Shown here in pieces: positions 1-9,242 of a stretch of DNA of 64,000 bases. The position numbers and the translations under genes were made by a program. The first letter of the stretch is position 1, and each line of letters begins with the position of its first letter. Location of the stretch: assembly GCF_004365705.1 (NCBI RefSeq), contig NZ_SOBN01000004.1, positions 105,230-169,229 of the forward strand, given 5' to 3'. A model generated the notes under the pieces. That model worked only from the letters and a program-made list of their open reading frames with translations. It had not been told where the DNA came from and did not search any database. Origin of the DNA: Streptomyces sp. 846.5 (lineage in GTDB: Bacteria; Actinomycetota; Actinomycetes; Streptomycetales; Streptomycetaceae).

Positions 1-322
1 CGGCCTTGACCGACTGCGAGTCGATGATCGCGGCAGTCGGCTCCGGGTCGCGTCCGGCCTCCTCGCGCACCATGCCGCGCAGCCGGTCGTGCAGTTCGGC
101 CAGCAGGCCCTTCACCCGCCAGCGCTTGGCGAAGGCGTAGACGCGGTCCCAGCGGGGGAGGTCTGCGGGCATCGACCTCCAGGTGATGCCGCCGGTGACC
201 AGGTAGCGCACCGCGTCGATCATCTGCCGGTGGCAGTAGCCCTCCGGCTGCCCGCCCCTGCCCTCCAGCCAGGGCGGCACCGGCATCGCGTCACGCACCA
301 CCGCCCACTCCGCGTCTGTCAT
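1..322 (-). CDS. IS5-family transposase, N-terminal part, cut by the window edge
   Basis: Read on the minus strand from an ATG at 322, about 107 codons run off the left edge. The protein begins MTDAEWAVV, has the block QMIDAVRYLVTGGITWR and reaches IIDSQSVKA, the segment that carries the first catalytic Asp of IS5-type DDE transposases (family knowledge). The open frame continues upstream of the ATG through RRPRYPSD, which also fits this family, so the true start may lie a little further upstream. Whether the element is intact cannot be judged because the rest lies outside the window. Confidence 0.8.
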   Translation of the reverse strand, partial: MTDAEWAVVRDAMPVPPWLEGRGGQPEGYCHRQMIDAVRYLVTGGITWRSMPADLPRWDRVYAFAKRWRVKGLLAELHDRLRGMVREEAGRDPEPTAAIIDSQSVKA

Positions 323-706
323 GTCCGAGGGATACCTCGGCCGCCTGTACGGCTGGTCCCCGGCGTTCCCGAACCGGTGCGCGAGGCAGTCACACTCACG
401 CGCGGCCGACTTGGAACCAACCCCGGCGAGGGCGTAGAACTGCGACAACAGGGCCTCCTGGCGATCTCGTTGGTCTTCGCAAACCCGAGCTTCACCAGGG
501 GCCCTGTCTTCATGCGCGCCCCGACCGAGGATCACCCCACCGAGTGCAGCCACTCGAACCAATGCTCACCAAGATCGATAGAGCAACGGCTTCTCAGCCT
601 GCCCGGGTCATCGCGCCGGCCCTGCGCGCCGACGATCTGCGCCGCAACGACACTTCCGCCAGCACTTCGGGCTCGCGCAGCGGACGGCTGGTCGGGCTCG
701 GGAGGA
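323..706. other. Gap between the IS5 transposase and a secreted-protein gene
   Basis: No gene is supported here. Short open frames on both strands have no recognisable motif and no good ribosome site. The left part should contain the end of the IS5-type element, but I could not identify its terminal inverted repeat without the other end. Confidence 0.5.
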
Positions 707-2419
707 TCAAGGCCGGAAGGTTGCGGCGAGCGCGTACCAGTCACCGCTGGTGGCCAGCGTGAACCGGCCGTTCTGTGCACCGGGAGCGCTGGAGAGGATA
801 CCCGCGATGTCGGTGGACCGGCTCCCGTTGAATACCTGCATGGTGAACGGTACGCCCTGGCTGCTGCCCGGCGTGACGGTCAGCGGCTGACCACCGGTGA
901 TGAGGCCGCCGACGACCAGTTCTCCGCCGGGGGCGGGAGCGGTCGGTCCCGAGTCGGCGACCGTTCCGACCCCCTCACCAACCGCTGTCTGGTCGAGCGA
1001 GTTGGTCGCGGCCACGTCGGAGTACTCCGCGAGTGCGCCCGGCAGGTAGGTCGGGGCTGAGGAGCTGATGGTGACAGTCAGCGACGGTGCCGCCGTGGTG
1101 TTCTGCACGTAGTACATGGCGATGTCGCCGCCACCGTTGGTGAAGTGCTCGGAGACAGGACTCCTGGTCCACGCTCCGTTGACGTTGTCCGATACCTGCA
1201 CCTGCCCGGGTGCGTCGTACTGTGCGAACCAACCGACCAGGAGGTGCCCGGCCGCAACGGGGGATGTGAGCGTCAACGTGGCCGTGGTCGCCCTGGTGCC
1301 GGGCGAGTTCCCGGCACCCTGGACGAAGGCCGGCGAGGCGGTGGGAGTGGTCACCTGGACCGGAGAGGACAGTGCCGAGTGGTTCCCGGCGCCGTCGAAG
1401 GCGTCCACGGTATAGCTGTACGTGCTCCCGTTCGCCACGGTCTGGTCGGTGAACGACGTGGTGCTCGGAGCCGTGGTAGCCAGCGTCGCGCCGTCGCGGT
1501 AGACGGTGTAGCCGGTGACGGCAACGTTGTCCGTGGAAGGGGACCAGGAGAGGCTGACGCTCGTCGCCGCGACGCTGGTGGTCTGCAAGTTGGCCGGCAC
1601 CGTCGGCGGCTGGGTGTCGGTACCCGAGGCCGGGCGGAAGGTGGCGACCACGGCGTACCAGTCGGTGGACGTGCCGAGCGTCGCCGTTCCGTCCTGCGCG
1701 CCTGCCGCACCCGAGGCGATGTCCTGCTCGAAGGCAGACCCGGAGTTTGTGTGGTTCCGTGGGGTGTACGCGAGGCCCTGGCTCGAACCGCGGGTGACGC
1801 CGTTCGGGTTCCCTCCGGTTACCAGAGCGGAGTAGACCAGCTCACCGGGTGGCACGGAACTGGTCGGGCCGGTGTCGACGGCAGTGCCGACGCTCCGGCT
1901 GGAGACGATTTGGTCGAGCGGGCCGGCGATGGCGACGCCCCCGTACTCGGCCGCCGTGCCTTGGAAGTACGCCGGAGCGCTCGCCTTCATTGTGATCGTC
2001 AGCCCGCCCGGAGCCGCTTTGGCGTTCGCCAGGTAGTAAAGGGCGATGTCTCCGGTGTCGTTCTGGAACGCAGTCGAACCCGGAGCCCGGGTCCAGGCCC
2101 CGTTGACATTGTCGGAGACCTGGACCTGTCCGCTGGCGTTGTACTCCGCGAACCAGCCGACCAGCAGATCCCCTGAGCGGACCGCACCGGACAGGCTGGC
2201 AGCCAGTGACGTCACCCGGCTTGAGGTCGTGAAGGCTGTGCCCTGGACGTACGACGGTGCGGCCTCGGCTGCGGTCGGTGCCACGCCGACCCCGAGAAGG
2301 GCGAGTGCCGCCACCAGGCACCACCGCAGCAGCGCCCAGTCTCGCTCGCGGCGGCGCGGGCGGAAGCTCCCGGCCGGGCCGCTCGGCCAGAGTCTCCCGC
2401 TTCCCAGCTGTCTGGCCAT
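707..2419 (-). CDS. Secreted protein with two copies of a ~210-residue module around an FN3 domain
   Basis: 570 residues. An Arg-rich N-terminus followed by a hydrophobic stretch (about residues 28-52, WCLVAALALLGVGVA then AEAA) looks like a signal peptide. Residues about 54-263 and 362-570 are two copies of one module: both contain VSDNVNGAWTR, a GDIA(L/M)YY block, and end GDWYA or TDWYA then ATFRP. Between them, about 270-358, lies a fibronectin type III domain (QPPTVPANL, VSLSWSPSTDNVAVTGYTVYR). FN3 linkers are usual in secreted actinobacterial carbohydrate-active or adhesive proteins (family knowledge). No catalytic residues are recognised, so a binding role is only an inference. The gene stands alone, with no operon partner on this strand. 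Confidence 0.75.
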   Translation of the reverse strand: MARQLGSGRLWPSGPAGSFRPRRRERDWALLRWCLVAALALLGVGVAPTAAEAAPSYVQGTAFTTSSRVTSLAASLSGAVRSGDLLVGWFAEYNASGQVQVSDNVNGAWTRAPGSTAFQNDTGDIALYYLANAKAAPGGLTITMKASAPAYFQGTAAEYGGVAIAGPLDQIVSSRSVGTAVDTGPTSSVPPGELVYSALVTGGNPNGVTRGSSQGLAYTPRNHTNSGSAFEQDIASGAAGAQDGTATLGTSTDWYAVVATFRPASGTDTQPPTVPANLQTTSVAATSVSLSWSPSTDNVAVTGYTVYRDGATLATTAPSTTSFTDQTVANGSTYSYTVDAFDGAGNHSALSSPVQVTTPTASPAFVQGAGNSPGTRATTATLTLTSPVAAGHLLVGWFAQYDAPGQVQVSDNVNGAWTRSPVSEHFTNGGGDIAMYYVQNTTAAPSLTVTISSSAPTYLPGALAEYSDVAATNSLDQTAVGEGVGTVADSGPTAPAPGGELVVGGLITGGQPLTVTPGSSQGVPFTMQVFNGSRSTDIAGILSSAPGAQNGRFTLATSGDWYALAATFRP

Positions 2420-2776
2420 CGATCCACCCTTTCCACAGGAACAGAGCCATCAGTACACGTCGGGCGCGCTCCGTAAACATTCAGTCGATCGCTTGGGTGA
2501 TGTGTCAGGCGTGGGGCGGCAGCCGGTGACGGAGCTGCGGTGTGACTCCCGAGCAGGGAGGAGCTCGGCAACGAACCCCAAACGGTTCACTCACCGGTGT
2601 CGGCCCACCGTCGGCCGGGCAGATCCCCAGGTGGGTTTCCTCATTCGGTGCGGTGTCACTGCAAACGAGGGATTGGGGCAGGACACTCGCGCAGGTCGTC
2701 ATCGGTGACGGTCCCATGGTCTTTCCTGGGGCAAACGCCCGGGCAATCGGCCCAGGTACCTGAACCGGGAGGAAAC

Positions 2777-3301
2777 GTGGTCCACGTTCTGACGTCGAAG
2801 AAGGCCTGGGTCCTGGCAGCGGTCACGGTGATCGCGCTGAGCCCGCCCGCCTCCGCCTCGTCCGCCGCCCCCGTGGTTGCGCGCCAAGAACCGCCTCGTG
2901 GCCTCCACCTCGACTTCTCCGGCGATCCAGAGGGGTTCGGCGGGGTCGGCAGAGTCACCCGGGGATCTGGCGCCTTGGTCGGGTCGGTGTACGACCTGTG
3001 CAATTCGGAATCGATTCCTCTGAGAACGGATCTGATCTTCTGCGAAGGCGTCATTCGGCTGATCGCGGGCAAGAAGGGGGACATCTCCTTCGAAGCCGCT
3101 GCACCCCGTCCGGGCGTCGTTGTCCGCTACCCGGTCAAGTTCGAGGGGGCGGTCACCGGTGGAACGGGGGGCTTCAAGGGGATCAGGGGTCAGGTGAACT
3201 TCACTCAGACCGGGCCGACCGCATACGTCATCTCCTTTGATCTGGCCGGCCTCGAGTACGGACAACATCGTCACGAACGTCGGCCTTGCCACCACCGATG
3301 A
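2777..3301 (+). CDS. Secreted allene-oxide-cyclase/dirigent-like barrel protein
   Basis: Translation from the GTG at 2777 (GGGAGG just upstream) gives 174 residues starting MVHVLTSKKAWVL. The first ~32 residues are a signal peptide ending in Ala/Ser (PPASASSAA). The mature part has alternating strands and the motif AVTGGTGGFKGIRGQ (around residues 132-146), which resembles the GGTG-Y-x-G-ARG signature of allene-oxide-cyclase-like and dirigent-like barrels; the family assignment is inference from that motif. Two cysteines (DLCNSES and IFCEGV) could form a disulfide after export. The last ~15 residues (GQHRHERRPCHHR) do not fit the fold and may come from a late frameshift. Longer in-frame upstream starts lack a signal peptide and a ribosome site. 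Confidence 0.6.
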   Translation: MVHVLTSKKAWVLAAVTVIALSPPASASSAAPVVARQEPPRGLHLDFSGDPEGFGGVGRVTRGSGALVGSVYDLCNSESIPLRTDLIFCEGVIRLIAGKKGDISFEAAAPRPGVVVRYPVKFEGAVTGGTGGFKGIRGQVNFTQTGPTAYVISFDLAGLEYGQHRHERRPCHHR

Positions 3302-3348
3302 AAAAAGCGGGCTGCGGCGCTGACATCCCCCGCAGCGATTCGCCTGCC

Positions 3349-3421
3349 CTGACAAGCCTCCGCCAGATGCACGGCCGCGCCGGCTTCGACCTCCTACCGC
3401 CACCGCATCCTGCTCCAGTGA
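3349..3421 (+). pseudogene. Tail of an ISL3-type transposase
   Basis: Reads LTSLRQMHGRAGFDLL, then, after a frame change near 3393, RHRILLQ and a stop. This resembles the C-terminal RQM-GRAGF-LLR-R-LL ending of ISL3-family transposases (from memory of the family). Nothing else of the element is visible, so this is a short relic. The rest of 3302-3555 holds no gene I can support. Confidence 0.5.
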
Positions 3422-3555
3422 CACAACGTCACCACCGATGACGGGGTAGGGCCGTTAAGTTGACACACTCGGGCAGCGCACCACGGCACGGCCTTCAGCG
3501 GCCCGCGAAGGGCCGGCTCGACCCACGTCGACCACCGCCCCTCCGAAGACCGGAG

Positions 3556-4248
3556 TCAGGGGATGCGTCCGTACCAGACAGCGGTGGTCCAGATCCGGTC
3601 CAGGCGCACATGCGTTCCAGGGTGCGGTGCGCTCCAGATCATGCCGTGCCCGGCATAGATGCCGACGTGGTACACGAGACGACCATGGTGGAAGAAGACC
3701 AGGTCGCCGGGATGGCGGATGCGTGCGGGGATGTGGCGGACCCGCTCGTACTGGCTCGCCACGGTGCGCGGCAGGCGATGTCCGGCTTCGCGGAAGGCAT
3801 AGAACATCAGCCCCGAGCAGTCGAAGCGGTCAGGACCCGCGGCGCCCCACCGGTAGGGGTCGCCGGCCTTGGAAGCGACGACGGCCAGCGCCCTGGCCCC
3901 GACCGTGGTGGCGGCCGCAGGGGACCCGAGCCCGGACACCATGGTGGCTCCCAGGAGCGTGGCCGTCATCAGCACGGTCAGCGCGGTGCGGCGAGGCCCT
4001 GCCCCCGCAGGCTCACCAGGCCCCCGGGGCTCGCACGTGCCCGCCACCGGCCGGCTCCCGGACCGGTTCCACTGCTTGGCAGGCGCGAGGGGCCGGGCCG
4101 TGCCCGACTGCGCACGTGCGGCCGGCTGGCACGGGCCGCAGCCCGTGGGGACGGGGCGAGGGGTATGCCAGGCGAGAGCCGCCCCGGCGGTGCGCCGTAG
4201 GCGACCCCCGTTGTGAAACAAATGGGGCCCACGGGACATTGTCATCAC
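3556..4248 (-). CDS. NlpC/P60-family cell-wall endopeptidase, secreted
   Basis: Up to 230 residues. The C-terminal ~115 residues are an NlpC/P60 (C40) domain: DRFDCSGLMFYAF holds the catalytic Cys, HVGIYAGHG the His, and HPGTHV a possible third residue. Such enzymes cut peptide cross-links in peptidoglycan, commonly the D-Glu to diamino-acid bond (family knowledge). A hydrophobic stretch TALTVLMTATLLGATMVSG (about residues 89-107) before AAATT looks like the signal peptide core. The preceding ~85 residues are Arg/Pro-rich and probably not translated, so the true start is likely nearer that segment. No SH3 or coiled-coil targeting domain is present. The gene reads toward the AOC-like gene and has no operon partner. 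Confidence 0.8.
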   Translation of the reverse strand: MMTMSRGPHLFHNGGRLRRTAGAALAWHTPRPVPTGCGPCQPAARAQSGTARPLAPAKQWNRSGSRPVAGTCEPRGPGEPAGAGPRRTALTVLMTATLLGATMVSGLGSPAAATTVGARALAVVASKAGDPYRWGAAGPDRFDCSGLMFYAFREAGHRLPRTVASQYERVRHIPARIRHPGDLVFFHHGRLVYHVGIYAGHGMIWSAPHPGTHVRLDRIWTTAVWYGRIP

Positions 4249-4468
4249 GAATCTCCTTCTTGCCTCGTTTGGACCCTAGCCAGCGAGTCCGCCGGCCACG
4301 ACCGCGCGCTCCTGGCGCATCGGGACCCGACCACCTCCAAGGCCACGGGCGGCCAGGGCCACGGACGCGGGGTGACGTCCCGTCATGCCACTGCGGTACG
4401 TGCGCTCCTGGGACCGGGGACCCGACGCGAAAGCGGAGCAGGTCCCCCGCCTCGGGCACACCCGCCAG

Positions 4469-4506
4469 CGAACCGCATGCAGCCAGCCGAACCGCATGCA
4501 GCCAGC
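4469..4506. repeat. Perfect 19-bp tandem duplication
   Basis: CGAACCGCATGCAGCCAGC occurs twice in direct succession (4469-4487 and 4488-4506), followed by a third partial start CGAAC. Each copy contains GCATGC. Function unknown. Confidence 0.9.
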
Positions 4507-4700
4507 CGAACGGGTGACCGACCCAACGTTCGACGCGCACGAAAACGCGATATCCCATCGGCTCGCGCCGGTCAGCGATCGCACAGCACGGCGTCGGCCT
4601 GCGCACGGCGCTGATTCGGGGCCTCGAAGACCACCTCCGTCGTCCAGGACGGCACGTCCCGATCTCAATCGCGGACCGAGTCGTAGGAGTTCCCGTCCGT

Positions 4701-4750
4701 TTCGCACAGTTCCCCGCGCCCCTGGACACGGGCGCGGGGAACTGCGCGAA
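4701..4750. repeat. Long palindrome, terminator-like
   Basis: Arms 4701-4721 and 4730-4750 are reverse complements over 21 bp with one mismatch, around an 8-base loop. The arm contains GGGCGCGGGGAACTGCGCG, a sequence I recall as dispersed in many Streptomyces intergenic regions. It can form a very stable hairpin between the divergent NlpC/P60 and kinase genes. Confidence 0.85.
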
Positions 4751-4831
4751 GAACAACCCCCATAATGGATCACTGCTGTCCCACCCCCTACTGTGTCCCA
4801 CAGCATCGGCACAGTGACCACGGGGGAACGC

Positions 4832-7141
4832 ATGCAACCGCTCGAAAGTGACGATCCGGCAGCCATCGGCGCCTACCGGCTGATAGCCCGGCTGGGCGCC
4901 GGGGGGATGGGGCGGGTGTACCTCGCCCGCTCCGCCGGAGGACGGACGGTCGCCGTCAAGGTGGTTCGTCCGGAACTCGCGGAGAGCGCCGACTTCAGAA
5001 GCAGGTTCCGGCGCGAGGTCGAGGCCGCGCAGTCGGTCTCCGGCGCCTACACCGCACCGGTCGTGGATTTCGACCACGACGCGGCGACCCCCTGGCTGGC
5101 CACCGCCTACGTACTGGGCCCCTCCCTCGCGGAGGCGGTGGAGGCCCACGGGCCGTTGCCCGAACGCTCGGTGGCCGTGCTGGGTGCGGTCCTCGCCGAG
5201 GCCCTGCAGGCGATCCACGGCGCCGGCCTGGTGCACCGCGACCTCAAGCCGTCGAACGTGCTCCTGTCCGCGGACGGCCCGCGCGTGATCGACTTCGGGA
5301 TCGCCCGCGCCCTCGACGGCGGGGAGCTGACCAGCACCGGCGTGGTGGTCGGCTCGCCGGGCTTCATGTCTCCCGAGCAGGCGTCGGGCAAGGCCGTCGG
5401 CCCGGCCAGCGACCTGTTCTCGCTCGGCTCGGTACTGGCCTTCGCCGCCACCGGGCACGGCCCCTTCGGCGCCGACTCGGTCGCCTCGCTGCTCTACCGG
5501 GTCGTCCATGAGGCACCTGACCTCGGCGATCTGCCGGCATCGCTGCGCGAGCCGGTGAGCGCCTGCCTCACCAAGACCCCGGAGGACCGGATCACCCCGG
5601 CGGCGCTGTCCGGGCTGCTCGCCCCGGAGGGCACCCCTGCCCTGCTGCGCACCGCCTGGCTGCCCGCCGAGGTGGCCTCGGACATCGCCTCGCACGCGGC
5701 GCGGGTGATGGACATGGAGGCCCCCGGGGCCGGCCCCGGAGACGGCGGGACGGTCGTCCTGGGCCCGGCCACCGGCGCCGCCCCGACCCCTGTCCCGGCC
5801 ACCGTCCCGCTCCCCGCCCCGACCACCGCCGTGCTCCGCCGCACCCCGGCCCCCGCCCCGGCCCACCCGGCCGAACCCGGCCGGCGCAGGGTGCTCGTCG
5901 GCGCGCTCTCGGTCGGCGCGGTAGCGGTCGTCGGCGGCGGGGTGGCGCTGGCCGTGGACCACGGCTCGGGCGGGAACGGCCCGAGCCCCGACCACCCCAC
6001 CGGTACGACCGCTCCCAGCACTTCGACCAGTGCGAGCCCGAGCCCGGCCGCCCCCACCTACGCCACCCACGCCCCCGGCGTGGCGCCGTCCCCGGTCTGG
6101 GTCTACAAGGGCAGCAGCCTGGCCGAGGTGCCGGTGGTCCCGTACCACGGCACCCTGCTGGTCAGCGAGGCCAACCTGACGGCGATCGACGCCCGCAGCG
6201 GCAAGCAGCAGTGGCAGGGGCCGGAGCTGAGGTCCGCCTTCGCCACGCCGGCGATCGGCATCGGCGCCGGCCTGGTCGTCTCGGTGGGCTACACCGCCGG
6301 CAACGTACCGGCCCTGCTCGCCACCGACCCGGTCACCGGTGCGGAGCGCTGGCACCTGCTGGAGCCAGACGCCCTGGCCTTCACCTCGGTGCTGGCGGTG
6401 GACGACGAGCGCGCCTACCTGCTCGGCAGCAAGTACCCGCTGGACGCCAACGGCAAGGCGGTGATCAAGTTCGGCGACCAGACCACCAAGGCGGTGATCG
6501 CCGTCGACCTGCGCACCAGGAAGGTCGACTGGACCCAGATGCGCAAGGCCTCGGCCAGCGACCAGGTCACCGGATCGGTCGCCGGGAAGTACCTCGTCTA
6601 CACCAACGACCAGAACAACATCGTGGTCAGGGACACCACGACCGGCACCCAGCTCTGGTCCAAGGACTTCGGCCTGAAGAACTACCAGGTCCAGGTGAAC
6701 CCCCTGATCAACGACGGGAACCTGTATGTCGGCGGCCCGCAGCTGCTGGGCTTCACCGTGGCCGAAGGCAACCAGGTGCTCTCCGCCAAGGACTCCAGTG
6801 GCGGCTCCTTCGACGTCCCCGCCATCGCCGACGGCGTCCTGTACGCCGCCGACGGCCGGGGGCGGCGGATCGTCGCGCTGAACGCGGCCACCGGGACCCA
6901 GCAGTGGGAGTGCGTGGTCCCGGACGCCCCGTTCTCCTCCACCCTGGTGGTGGTCGGGCCGACCCTGTTCACCGGCTCGTTCGTGGGCAGCAACGGGGTC
7001 TACGCGATCGACCGGAAGAACGGCAGGATCCTCTGGAACTACCGCACCACCGCGAACGACAAGGACTGGTGGCTGGCCACCGACGGCGCCCTGCTCTACG
7101 GGGTCGTCGGTGACGAGGTGCACGCCCTGCCGCCGGTGTGA
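4832..7141 (+). CDS. Membrane Ser/Thr protein kinase with extracellular PQQ-type beta-propeller
   Basis: 769 residues from ATG 4832, chosen because GGGGGAA lies just upstream and MQPLESDDP leads straight into the kinase. The N-terminal kinase domain has the glycine loop GAGGMGRVYLA, the lysine in VAVKVV, HRDLKPSN, DFGIA and SPGFMSPEQ, so it should be active. A Pro/Ala-rich linker leads to one membrane helix (RRRVLVGALSVGAVAVVGGGV, roughly residues 350-375), then a Ser/Thr-rich stalk and a C-terminal ~340-residue domain with repeated strands such as LTAIDARSGKQQW, VIAVDLRTRKVDW, VVRDTTTGTQLW and IVALNAATGTQQW. That is the PQQ/WD-like propeller pattern of sensor kinases (family knowledge). Inference: the propeller senses an outside ligand and signals inward. 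Apparently monocistronic. Confidence 0.92.
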   Translation: MQPLESDDPAAIGAYRLIARLGAGGMGRVYLARSAGGRTVAVKVVRPELAESADFRSRFRREVEAAQSVSGAYTAPVVDFDHDAATPWLATAYVLGPSLAEAVEAHGPLPERSVAVLGAVLAEALQAIHGAGLVHRDLKPSNVLLSADGPRVIDFGIARALDGGELTSTGVVVGSPGFMSPEQASGKAVGPASDLFSLGSVLAFAATGHGPFGADSVASLLYRVVHEAPDLGDLPASLREPVSACLTKTPEDRITPAALSGLLAPEGTPALLRTAWLPAEVASDIASHAARVMDMEAPGAGPGDGGTVVLGPATGAAPTPVPATVPLPAPTTAVLRRTPAPAPAHPAEPGRRRVLVGALSVGAVAVVGGGVALAVDHGSGGNGPSPDHPTGTTAPSTSTSASPSPAAPTYATHAPGVAPSPVWVYKGSSLAEVPVVPYHGTLLVSEANLTAIDARSGKQQWQGPELRSAFATPAIGIGAGLVVSVGYTAGNVPALLATDPVTGAERWHLLEPDALAFTSVLAVDDERAYLLGSKYPLDANGKAVIKFGDQTTKAVIAVDLRTRKVDWTQMRKASASDQVTGSVAGKYLVYTNDQNNIVVRDTTTGTQLWSKDFGLKNYQVQVNPLINDGNLYVGGPQLLGFTVAEGNQVLSAKDSSGGSFDVPAIADGVLYAADGRGRRIVALNAATGTQQWECVVPDAPFSSTLVVVGPTLFTGSFVGSNGVYAIDRKNGRILWNYRTTANDKDWWLATDGALLYGVVGDEVHALPPV

Positions 7142-7537
7142 CCACTCCCCTAACCGAAGAAGACGTCGAACTCGGAGTACAGCGCGGGTTCGACGGTCTT
7201 GATCCGGGGCCGGTGAGGTCCGCCCGGGCCGGACGGCGCGGGGCGATGATCTCGGGCGCGGCCGGCGGTGTCGGCAGGTACGGCCATGGCGGGTAGGGCC
7301 GGGGCGGCCAGTAGTTCCGGGCCAGTGCACGACTGGACAGCAAGACGTGCGCGGGCGGCAAGCCCGGTGCCGGTTGTGCCCGCTACACCGCCACGGCAGC
7401 GGCCGCGCGGCACCTGCAGACCGCGATCAGCGTGAGCGGCGCTTTCCCGCAGTTACCCGCAACTTCTGCGGTTGGCGCAGACCTGACCCTGTCGCGCGGC
7501 TCACCCACGTGGATCTGGGCCGTGACCGTTGGGCTGC

Positions 7538-7581
7538 AACTACGGTGAATGCTGGCGGGAACTACGGTGATAGCTGGTGGG
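7538..7581. repeat. Imperfect 22-bp tandem duplication
   Basis: Two adjacent 22-bp units (7538-7559 and 7560-7581) both begin AACTACGGTGA and differ at 3 positions. They lie in non-coding sequence; function unknown. Confidence 0.8.
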
Positions 7582-8288
7582 GGAGTGACCCAGTCCGGGG
7601 ATACGTTTGTCTCGTCACCTTCTGATGACGGCTTCAGCGGTAGCTACGCGGTGGCCGTCGGATCGGATGGTACGTGGACAGCATCGCAACAGTGATCAGG
7701 TCGTGGCTCGGGTGATGCGGCGCAGGTGGCATGCCCGAGCGCGCAGAGTGAGTTGACGTATCCCAGTGCATCACCTACGGCTAGCGGCGTTGATCTTCGG
7801 ATCAGGACAGTGGCAGTGATCGGGGCTGACAGCTGGGGGCTCACGGAACTCCGCGTCGAACTTCCGCCTCTTGACTGCCATGAATATCAACTTCCCCTGC
7901 AGCCAAGGCACTTACACTACGAGGGGGTGCGAACGAGCAGCGAGGCCATCTGGGGGTTGCCTGATGTTCCTTGTGCCGGCGGGCCGGTTCCCCGCCGGGG
8001 ATGAGGGCGGGTCGCTGATCTTGCCAGCTTCTGAGGGGCTTGCAACTACGAGATCACCTGGCGCTTTGGACCGGGCGTCGGAGGACAACCGGTGGGTGAG
8101 TCAGTAGCGCCGTTTGACGGCTGTTCACCGTCGCTACCTACCAACCGCTCGGGGGTGCTCGGCGCCACAGGCGGCTGACGCGTTGTTCAGGTACTTGGTC
8201 GACGGCGGCGTCGTCCACCAAGGCCGTCAGCCTCTGCGGCGCTACTACGTGCCGGCGTCGACGTTCTTCGTGCACCGACGCGGTCTCG

Positions 8289-8567
8289 ATGCTGCGGCAC
8301 GTGGACGCGAACGAGCATCTGAGCGCGAAGCCCGCCTTTCCCTGGACGCGCCAGTCCGCGCTGCGGATCGGCGACGCCGGCGTCGGCCTGCTGGCGGCCG
8401 AGCTCGCGCGGCACAGCGGGGCACCGGCGGCGCAGTTTGACGCCTACGTGCTCGCACATCGCCTGGTCCTTCACTCCGATGGTCGTTGTCGCCCGCGGGA
8501 TCCGCCGGTCGTTGCGCCTGCGGTTGGTGCCTGGTGTCGTGAGGTCTGTCCTGGTGGCGTGGGCTAA
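8289..8567 (+). pseudogene. Possible decayed gene of unknown function
   Basis: The frame reads HVDANEHLSAKPAFPW, GDAGVGLLAAELARHSG and AAQFDAYVLAHRLVLH, with a helical, protein-like character that is lost after about residue 65. Upstream, other frames carry the protein-like signal (ALFRYLVDGG near 8184), which suggests frameshifts. No family recognised. Confidence 0.25.
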
Positions 8568-9140
8568 ATGCATTCCAGTGAGGCCCGGAGTGATCCGCGC
8601 GAGGTGCGCAGGGCCAGGGTGAGGGCGGGTTTCGAGGCGAGCATCGGCCAGATGGTCACGCTCCCGCCGGACATCCTGGATCCGGCCCTGGACGGCCTCG
8701 GCGAACGGGTCGTCAGCGCGGTCGAACAGCTGCCGGCACCGGAGTGCGCCGTGCGGCCGCCGTCCGCACCAGCTCAGCCCTGACCGGTGCGGGGGGGAAG
8801 CCGCCGACCGGAGCCCGGTCCAGCCCGTTGCCGACCGTGACTTCGCGTATCGGCGGTCGCCTGCTGGAGCCGGAAGACAGCTGCGGCACGCGAGGACGCC
8901 GAGTGATCACTATCGCAAATAAAGTGCGCACTTGGCACATAGGGGTGAGCGGCCGTCTCGTACCGGGGGCTACTGAGCTCGGCGCTTCGATGGCAAGGGC
9001 CGTCGCAGGAGACCTGAGGCGGTGACCAGCCGTTCGCGCCGCTCCTTACCGCCGGGTCACTGGGGTGGTCACTGTGGGCGAATCGGCTACCTCGTGAGCG
9101 TGCGAATGCCCACAGCAGCCGGGCGCGCCGAGTCGGGGGC

Positions 9141-9239
9141 GTGGGCGTGAAGGCGGAGGTGAAGGTCGAGGGCGAGATCAAGGTCAAGGGCAAGGGCAAG
9201 GGCACGGTCACGGTCAAGGTCAACGGCGGAAAACCGTGA
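9141..9239 (+). CDS. Lysine/valine-rich mini-protein, hypothetical
   Basis: A short frame from GTG 9141 (or GTG 9147) to TGA 9237-9239 encodes about 30 residues of strictly alternating character: VKAEVKVEGEIKVKG, then KGKGTVTVKVNGGKP. The DNA is built from near-hexamer units of the AAGGTC/AAGGGC type. A perfect 34-bp palindrome starts 4 bases after the stop codon, as expected for a terminated small transcript. There is no strong ribosome site, and the opposite strand also gives a patterned open frame. It is therefore either a real basic, strand-forming micro-protein or a simple repeat that happens to be open. No family recognised. Confidence 0.35.
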   Translation: MGVKAEVKVEGEIKVKGKGKGTVTVKVNGGKP

Positions 9240-9242
9240 AGG

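Larger units (their letters stand above)
4249..4831. other. Intergenic region upstream of the kinase gene
   Basis: 583 bases without a supported gene. It holds a 19-bp perfect tandem duplication (4469-4506) and a long palindrome (4701-4750), annotated separately. The kinase promoter should lie between 4751 and 4831; no convincing -35/-10 pair stands out. Confidence 0.6.
7142..9140. other. Two-kilobase stretch with little coding sequence
   Basis: No intact gene is supported. On the minus strand after 7150 one frame ends IKTVEPALYSEFDVFFG and another reads NYWPPRPYPPWPY, which may be the frameshifted tail of a lost gene. Around 8289-8567 and 8568-8783 plus-strand frames have a coding-like composition but no clear start and no known motif. 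A tandem repeat lies at 7538-7581. The best reading is decayed accessory DNA. Confidence 0.5.

Noticed and set aside
4013..7330. A 1105-codon open frame on the minus strand opposite the kinase gene
   Set aside because: It is the antisense shadow of a high-GC gene; its translation is Gly/Arg/Asp-rich with no motifs, while the plus strand has all kinase motifs.
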